Source: Bacteroidota bacterium
GTDB taxonomy: Bacteria > Bacteroidota > Bacteroidia > J057
NCBI GenBank assembly: GCA_963169475.1
Contig: CAUJFT010000133.1
Coordinates: 1-9,765 of the forward strand
DNA length: 9,765 nt
Direction: 5' to 3'
The position numbers were made by a program, and so were the translations under genes. The notes beneath the pieces were generated by a model. That model saw nothing but the letters and a program-made list of their open reading frames with translations. It ran no database searches and was not told where the DNA came from. Below, in pieces: positions 6,867-9,765 of this stretch (position 1 is its first letter; each line of letters opens with the position of its first letter).

Positions 6867-7134
6867 CCAATCCCTGTTCGACATTGCCATACAATATACA
6901 GGAACTGCCGAAACCGCTTTCGAAATAGCTAGGGCGAATGATTGCAGCATTACAAGTAATTTAAGCGGGGTAAGTATCACTATTCCAAGCCATCACCCCA
7001 ACAGAAATGAAAGAGTTGTCAAGATTATTGCATCCGAAAAATTAAGTCCGGCGAGTTATCCGGATGGAGTGGGAGCAAACACTCCCACCATTATTAATAG
7101 TCCATACACCAATCAATCTTTATCTACACAATAG
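6844..7134 (+). CDS. LysM-like tail protein
   Basis: This 96-residue protein begins with a LysM-like unit (residues 1-49): MQVTVQNNQSLFDIAIQYTG, then an AFEIARANDCSITSNLSG helix-turn and VSITIP. In LysM domains the order is V..G.SL..IA......I...N......L..G..I.IP, which fits, although the first Gly is Asn here. LysM units bind glycan chains; in phage tails such small proteins (P2 gpX, T4 gp53 C-terminal part) sit in the baseplate. The second half is low in pattern and ends NQSLSTQ. The ATG is inside the wedge gene (23-nt overlap) and no start downstream would keep the first strand. A GC-rich hairpin (7069-7088) lies near the 3' end of the gene. Confidence 0.7.
   Translation: MQVTVQNNQSLFDIAIQYTGTAETAFEIARANDCSITSNLSGVSITIPSHHPNRNERVVKIIASEKLSPASYPDGVGANTPTIINSPYTNQSLSTQ
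7069..7088 (+). repeat. Small GC-rich hairpin at end of LysM-like gene
   Basis: GTGGGAG at 7069-7075 pairs exactly with CTCCCAC at 7082-7088 around a 6-nt loop. It is inside coding sequence, about 50 bases before the J-like start, and is not followed by a T-run, so it is not a terminator. It could influence translation or mRNA processing between the two genes, but may be coincidental. Confidence 0.5.
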
Positions 7135-7136
7135 AA

Positions 7137-8015
7137 ATGCGGTCACTCCAAGAAATAAGGGACATAATTCGTGCGACATTTGTCGCAAACCCCACCATTC
7201 AGTCGAGTTACAATCTTGACCCGACTAAGACTTTTGCCCAACAGTTCAGTAATGTGTCTCTCGAAAGTGCAATCATTGACGTAATGACATTCGTGAGCTG
7301 GACAATGGAAAATATATTCCAAACCCATAAAGAGGAGGTGGACGGGATATTAAGAAATAAGAAGCCGCATACATTGCGGTGGTATCGTAATAAAGCACTC
7401 AGGTTTCGCCTTGGACAGCCACTCATTATTGATACAGATGGGTATGATGATACAGGGCTCACCCAGCAGGACATAGAATCGTTAGAGGTTGTTAAATACG
7501 CATCTGCAATAGAGGTCGCCGATGGCACCGGAGTTCCTTTAGTGCGTATCAAAGTCGCTGGACATTCAGCCGGAAACCTAGTAGCACTCGGACAGCCTAC
7601 ACAGGATGCAATAAAAAGCTACTTTGACCATATCAAAGATGCAGGCGTTAAACTACTTGTATCCTCTGGGCAACCGGACTACTACAGAGCTAGTCTGGAA
7701 ATATATTACGACCCGCTGGTGTTGGATAGCACAGGGATTTCCATTGGATATGGAAATGAACCTGTGAGGGAGGCAGTTACTTCTTATCTCTTGAACTTGC
7801 CCTTCAATGGGGAGTTTTCAACGACTGCTCTTGGCGACGCAATACAGCATACGGTAGGGGTAGTGCTATTCGGTATATCGAACTCTGAAATAAAGTATGG
7901 CTCGTTACCGTGGATGCCGACAGGGACAAGATACGTCCCTGATGCAGGTTATATGAAGGTTTATAGTAATAGCCATTTAACGATTAATTATATCCCTTAT
8001 ACATTCAATGAGTAA
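7137..8015 (+). CDS. Baseplate J-like protein (gp47 type)
   Basis: This 292-residue protein is predicted to be the wedge/arm protein of the baseplate (Mu gp47, P2 gpJ, T4 gp6 class). It starts with a helical region: IRDIIRATFVANPTIQSSY, then SNVSLESAIIDVMTFVSWTMENI and HKEEVDGIL. The segment around 77-95 (PHTLRWYRNKALRFRLGQPL) is the one I associate with J-like proteins of Bacteroidetes phages ('PGTL.WY...AL.FQ.G'). A strand-rich middle follows (IEVADGTGVPLVRIKVAG), then helices (AIKSYFDHIKDAGVKL) and the C-terminal part with ASLEIYYDPLVLD and NLPFNGEFSTTALGDAIQ, the typical last domain of baseplate J proteins ('lPFNGeF....L.dalq...GV'). The ATG is two bases after the LysM-like stop, and the end overlaps the next gene by eight bases. 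Confidence 0.83.
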   Translation: MRSLQEIRDIIRATFVANPTIQSSYNLDPTKTFAQQFSNVSLESAIIDVMTFVSWTMENIFQTHKEEVDGILRNKKPHTLRWYRNKALRFRLGQPLIIDTDGYDDTGLTQQDIESLEVVKYASAIEVADGTGVPLVRIKVAGHSAGNLVALGQPTQDAIKSYFDHIKDAGVKLLVSSGQPDYYRASLEIYYDPLVLDSTGISIGYGNEPVREAVTSYLLNLPFNGEFSTTALGDAIQHTVGVVLFGISNSEIKYGSLPWMPTGTRYVPDAGYMKVYSNSHLTINYIPYTFNE

Positions 8016-8481
8016 TAATATTTATATTGTCAATTTCCAGATACTCGTCCAATCTGTTATTTTGCGGGTTTACAGGCTACCAATCGTTTTATCATGGTTG
8101 GGTTCATTTATTACCCCAATCATGCAGCAATATACAGAATGGCGGTTATACTACGCGGATAGAAAGTATAACCTCGAGCATAATTCCCAGGTATGCCGGC
8201 TTCGGAAACTGCTGAATGATTACTTCGACCCTGCACTTCGGAGGATTAGTATAGAAGACGGAATCTACTACCTCAGACCGTATGTATTTCTGGAACCAGA
8301 GGATAAACCGCTTTATCTCAACCAAAATGTGTATATAATGACACAACCTGAATACGATAGTGGACATGATTTTGTGGTGAAACTGAATGGCTGTACCGTC
8401 AGTCAAAGCCAAGAACAAATGATGAAAAATAGAATAAATTATTACAAACTTGCAGGTAAACGTTATATTATAGAACCATGA
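8008..8481 (+). CDS. Tail protein I / gp48-like baseplate protein
   Basis: This 157-residue protein lies between the J-like and fibre genes, the position of gpI in P2 and gp48 in Mu, which close the baseplate and attach the fibre. The middle contains YNLEHNSQVCRLRKLLNDYFDPALRRISIEDG (about 51-82, with a conserved-looking Q.C.LR..LND.FD core), then YLRPYVFLEPEDKPLYL and an ending with MMKNRINYYKLAGKRYII. I know this 'YNL.H...VC.LR..LND.FD...RRI.I.DG' pattern from Bacteroidetes phage proteins annotated only as hypothetical. The first 45 residues are hydrophobic (VILRVYRLPIVLSWLGSFI), but I read this as a buried helix rather than a true membrane anchor. It overlaps the J-like gene by eight bases and the fibre gene by four (ATGA). 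Confidence 0.7.
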   Translation: MSNNIYIVNFQILVQSVILRVYRLPIVLSWLGSFITPIMQQYTEWRLYYADRKYNLEHNSQVCRLRKLLNDYFDPALRRISIEDGIYYLRPYVFLEPEDKPLYLNQNVYIMTQPEYDSGHDFVVKLNGCTVSQSQEQMMKNRINYYKLAGKRYIIEP

Positions 8482-9341
8482 ATTATATAGATTTTACACA
8501 ACCAGGTGGGTATCCCCTCCAGCAGGAAACCTTTGGGTTTCTGCAAGAAGCATATTCTTCGGCTTTCCGTGGTATTAGTCTCGCATTCGGAGAAGATACA
8601 ATCATTAGCGGCTGTATTATCACTGGACCAAGCATGTCGGGAGGCTGGGTATTTGTTGGCGGAGAGTTGCTGTATTTTGAGGCTGGGGCAGTTTCTACCC
8701 ATTTTAAAGTAGCGGAAGACATTACGCAACTTACCTACCAAAATGGAAACACCGTAGATGCCATGAAAATAAGGGTGTGTAGGTTTGACCCAGCCGGAAC
8801 TATCCCATTTTCTTCCCTCGTTCGTATAGATTCGCTAAAAAGCCAGCAAATTGATATTCAGAACCTAATTGCCGATGTAAATGCACTAGACTATGATATA
8901 GACGTTATCAATACAGAACGCATATTCCAATACCTCGGAGAATTGGATATTATATCCTTGCTGAGTATTGATAATGTAACTTCTTTTACATTCACATATT
9001 CATCGCCCACTCCGGTTGGAAATAGACAAAATAAGATTTGGTGGAGAAAACAGGGAGATGTGTTGCAACTGCATGGCAACTTAAAGTTAGTCACATCCGG
9101 GTCTCCTGGTTCAACAACTACTTTTGCAGAGCTTACGCTGCCTTCTGGGCTTGAGTGTATTCAGGATTATCAGGTATTTGCTACGGGCAAAGTAGAAGAA
9201 CTGGGATCCCCCCCTGCTCAAATGATGGACATACTTTTTTTTATAGATGATGATAAATTGCGTTTATCATGGGATACCCCAGTAAATACAAACGCAACAA
9301 TACAGATATATATACCTCTGATTACTATACAGTGTCAGTAG
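8478..9341 (+). CDS. Tail fibre / receptor-binding protein
   Basis: This 287-residue protein is the last of the tail operon. The N-terminal part (1-70) reads TQPGGYPLQQETFGFLQEAY, then TIISGCIITGP and GGWVFVGGELLYFEAG. This 'GGYPL.Q.T..FLQ....' and 'ISGC...G....GWV...GELL.F' arrangement is the baseplate-attachment type start I know from Bacteroidetes tail fibres. Residues about 115-165 look like a short coiled coil (SLKSQQIDIQNLIADVNALD). Residues 170-287 are strand-rich (WWRKQGDVLQLHGNLKLVTSG, TFAELTLPSGLE, IQIYIPLITIQ) and most likely form the receptor-binding tip. It is short for a fibre and no fibre-assembly chaperone follows. An eight-T run (9235-9242) lies in the tip-coding part. The ATG overlaps the previous stop. 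Confidence 0.78.
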   Translation: MNYIDFTQPGGYPLQQETFGFLQEAYSSAFRGISLAFGEDTIISGCIITGPSMSGGWVFVGGELLYFEAGAVSTHFKVAEDITQLTYQNGNTVDAMKIRVCRFDPAGTIPFSSLVRIDSLKSQQIDIQNLIADVNALDYDIDVINTERIFQYLGELDIISLLSIDNVTSFTFTYSSPTPVGNRQNKIWWRKQGDVLQLHGNLKLVTSGSPGSTTTFAELTLPSGLECIQDYQVFATGKVEELGSPPAQMMDILFFIDDDKLRLSWDTPVNTNATIQIYIPLITIQCQ

Positions 9342-9363
9342 TTTACATTTCGTTTTGCAAAAT
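9342..9363. repeat. 22-bp direct repeat, copy 1 (putative transposase site)
   Basis: The sequence TTTACATTTCGTTTTGCAAAAT begins at the base directly after the fibre stop codon and matches 9409-9430 at 20 of 22 positions. It includes the perfect palindrome TTTTGCAAAA (9353-9362). Read on the other strand it carries CGAAA, as MuA-binding sites do. I infer a transposase-binding site at the phage right end; this is not proven. Confidence 0.6.
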
Positions 9364-9367
9364 CCTG

Positions 9368-9407
9368 AAAAATATCTGGTTAAATCAACTTAACCGGATA
9401 TTTTTTT
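9368..9407 (+). terminator. Rho-independent terminator after the tail operon
   Basis: A 16-bp stem with one T-G wobble (left arm 9368-9383, right arm 9390-9405) and a six-base loop (ATCAAC) ends in a run of seven T (9401-9407). The core pairs GGTTAA with TTAACC. It lies 27 bases after the fibre stop and so should end the late tail transcript before it reaches the host gene. A-rich sequence on its left side means it may also stop transcription coming from the right. Confidence 0.88.
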
Positions 9408-9408
9408 G

Positions 9409-9430
9409 TTTATATTTCGTTTTGCCAAAT
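9409..9430. repeat. 22-bp direct repeat, copy 2 (putative transposase site)
   Basis: TTTATATTTCGTTTTGCCAAAT matches copy 1 at 9342-9363 with two differences (position 5, C to T; position 18, A to C). The spacing between copies is 67 bases start to start, with the terminator in between. Two same-direction sites near one end of an element fit the right end of a Mu-type phage (R sites). No further copy is visible in the window. Confidence 0.6.
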
Positions 9431-9486
9431 ATAACCTTCTAAGAAAAACACACAGGGATAAAACAAAAATTAACAATTTCATAATA

Positions 9487-9514
9487 TTGAGCGGATAAAA
9501 CCGATGTACCTTTG
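9487..9514 (+). promoter_or_regulatory. Bacteroidetes-type promoter for the phosphate transporter gene
   Basis: TTG at 9487-9489 is followed after 17 bases by TACCTTTG at 9507-9514, an exact fit to the TAnnTTTG -7 element used by the main sigma factor of Bacteroidetes. Transcription would start near 9520, leaving a leader of about 20 bases rich in T and A before the ATG at 9540. It lies outside the phage repeats, so it is taken as host DNA. No operator is clear; a short AATTTCA/TGAAATT inverted repeat (9475-9481 and 9515-9521) brackets it but is weak in such A/T-rich sequence. Confidence 0.75.
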
Positions 9515-9539
9515 TGAAATTTTTTAATGTAAACAAAAA

Positions 9540-9765
9540 ATGGGAGACTTAGGAACCATCAGTTTTATTTTGACCATAGTATGTATCATTGCGGTCTGTA
9601 TATTTGAATTTGTAAACGGCTTTCACGATACAGCTAATGCCGTAGCAACCGTTATCTATACCAATTCGCTTAAACCTACCCATGCAGTAATATGGTCGGG
9701 ATTATGGAACTTTCTTGGCGTAATCACGGGAGGACTTGGTGTAGCAATGGGTATTATTAAACTAT
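9540..9765 (+). CDS. pit: PiT-family inorganic phosphate transporter (N-terminal part)
   Basis: The reading frame from ATG 9540 is open to the window edge and gives 75 residues. It begins with a hydrophobic helix (ISFILTIVCIIAVCIF) that runs into FEFVNGFHDTANAVATVIYT, the signature of PiT phosphate permeases (the conserved NGFHDTANAVA repeat that binds phosphate and the cotransported ion), then NSLKP and a second hydrophobic segment with a GVITGGLGVAMGI motif. It acts in the inner membrane as a low-affinity phosphate importer driven by an ion gradient. The length cannot be judged; similar Bacteroidetes proteins of this type are often large. It has its own promoter and an A-rich leader without Shine-Dalgarno, and is separated from the tail operon by a terminator, so it is a host gene next to the insertion. 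Confidence 0.92.
   Translation, partial: MGDLGTISFILTIVCIIAVCIFEFVNGFHDTANAVATVIYTNSLKPTHAVIWSGLWNFLGVITGGLGVAMGIIKL

Larger units (their letters stand above)
1..9430 (+). mobile_element. Right-hand part of a Mu-like contractile-tail prophage
   Basis: A continuous plus-strand block of tail genes in the Mu order runs from the window edge to 9341. It is followed by a terminator flanked by two 22-bp repeats, and then by an unrelated housekeeping gene with its own promoter. This is the expected look of the right end of a transposable phage inserted in a host chromosome. The exact end is not resolved; it must lie between the second repeat (ends 9430) and the host promoter (from 9487), and the end given here is the conservative inner limit. 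The left end, transposase and head genes lie outside the window. Mu-like status is inferred from gene order and the end repeats, not from a transposase. A tailocin or a decayed prophage remains possible. Confidence 0.75.

Noticed and set aside
8027..8215. A 62-codon plus-strand open frame inside the tail protein I-like gene
   Set aside because: It is wholly inside a gene with a better-supported frame and has no protein-like pattern.
9426..9433. TATATTTG on the minus strand, matching the TAnnTTTG -7 element, pointing back into the phage
   Set aside because: No TTG at the proper distance is seen and transcription would meet the terminator hairpin at once; a chance match is likely in such A/T-rich sequence.
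1..9765. tRNA genes, CRISPR arrays, insertion sequences, toxin or defence genes
   Set aside because: Reading both strands gave no cloverleaf, no regularly spaced repeat array, no transposase and no accessory cargo gene in this window.

Overview
This window is the right-hand part of a contractile-tailed, Mu-like (transposable-type) prophage in a bacterium of the phylum Bacteroidetes, followed by the start of a host gene. The Bacteroidetes assignment rests on three things: tail proteins of the type typical of Bacteroidetes Mu-like phages (DUF2586-type sheath, DUF6046-type protein, divergent hub and wedge proteins); A-rich, mostly Shine-Dalgarno-less start regions; and a TTG-N17-TAnnTTTG promoter in front of the last gene. 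All protein identities come from reading the translations; no database search was run.

Layout: positions 1-9341 hold one tightly packed plus-strand operon. In order it encodes the end of a small unknown protein, tail sheath, tail tube, a tail-assembly chaperone with an overlapping second-frame extension, tape measure, a DUF6046-type protein, a late-control-D-like hub, a spike/OB-fold protein, a small helical protein, a gp25-like wedge protein, a LysM-like protein, a baseplate J-like protein, a tail protein I/gp48-like protein and a tail fibre. This is the gene order of the Mu tail module (sheath, tube, chaperone, tape measure, N, P, 45, 46, 47, 48, fibre). Genes overlap by 1-23 nt or are separated by 0-6 nt, with one exception: a 51-nt, almost pure A/T spacer before the spike gene.

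Positions 9342-9539 are non-coding. They hold a strong rho-independent terminator flanked by two 22-bp direct repeats that I read as transposase-binding sites of the phage right end. Host DNA follows, with a Bacteroidetes-type promoter driving a PiT-family phosphate transporter that runs off the window at 9765.

The genes together build an R-type contractile tail: tube and sheath polymerise around the tape measure with chaperone help, the hub/spike/wedge/J/I proteins form the baseplate, and the fibre binds the host. The most striking features not explained by protein coding are a perfect 16-bp inverted repeat inside the tape-measure gene, the chaperone frameshift without a canonical slippery heptamer, the repeat-terminator-repeat right end, and an open reading frame that links the hub and spike genes through a single TAG codon. 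Head genes, transposase and the left end are outside the window, so a defective prophage or tailocin cannot be excluded.
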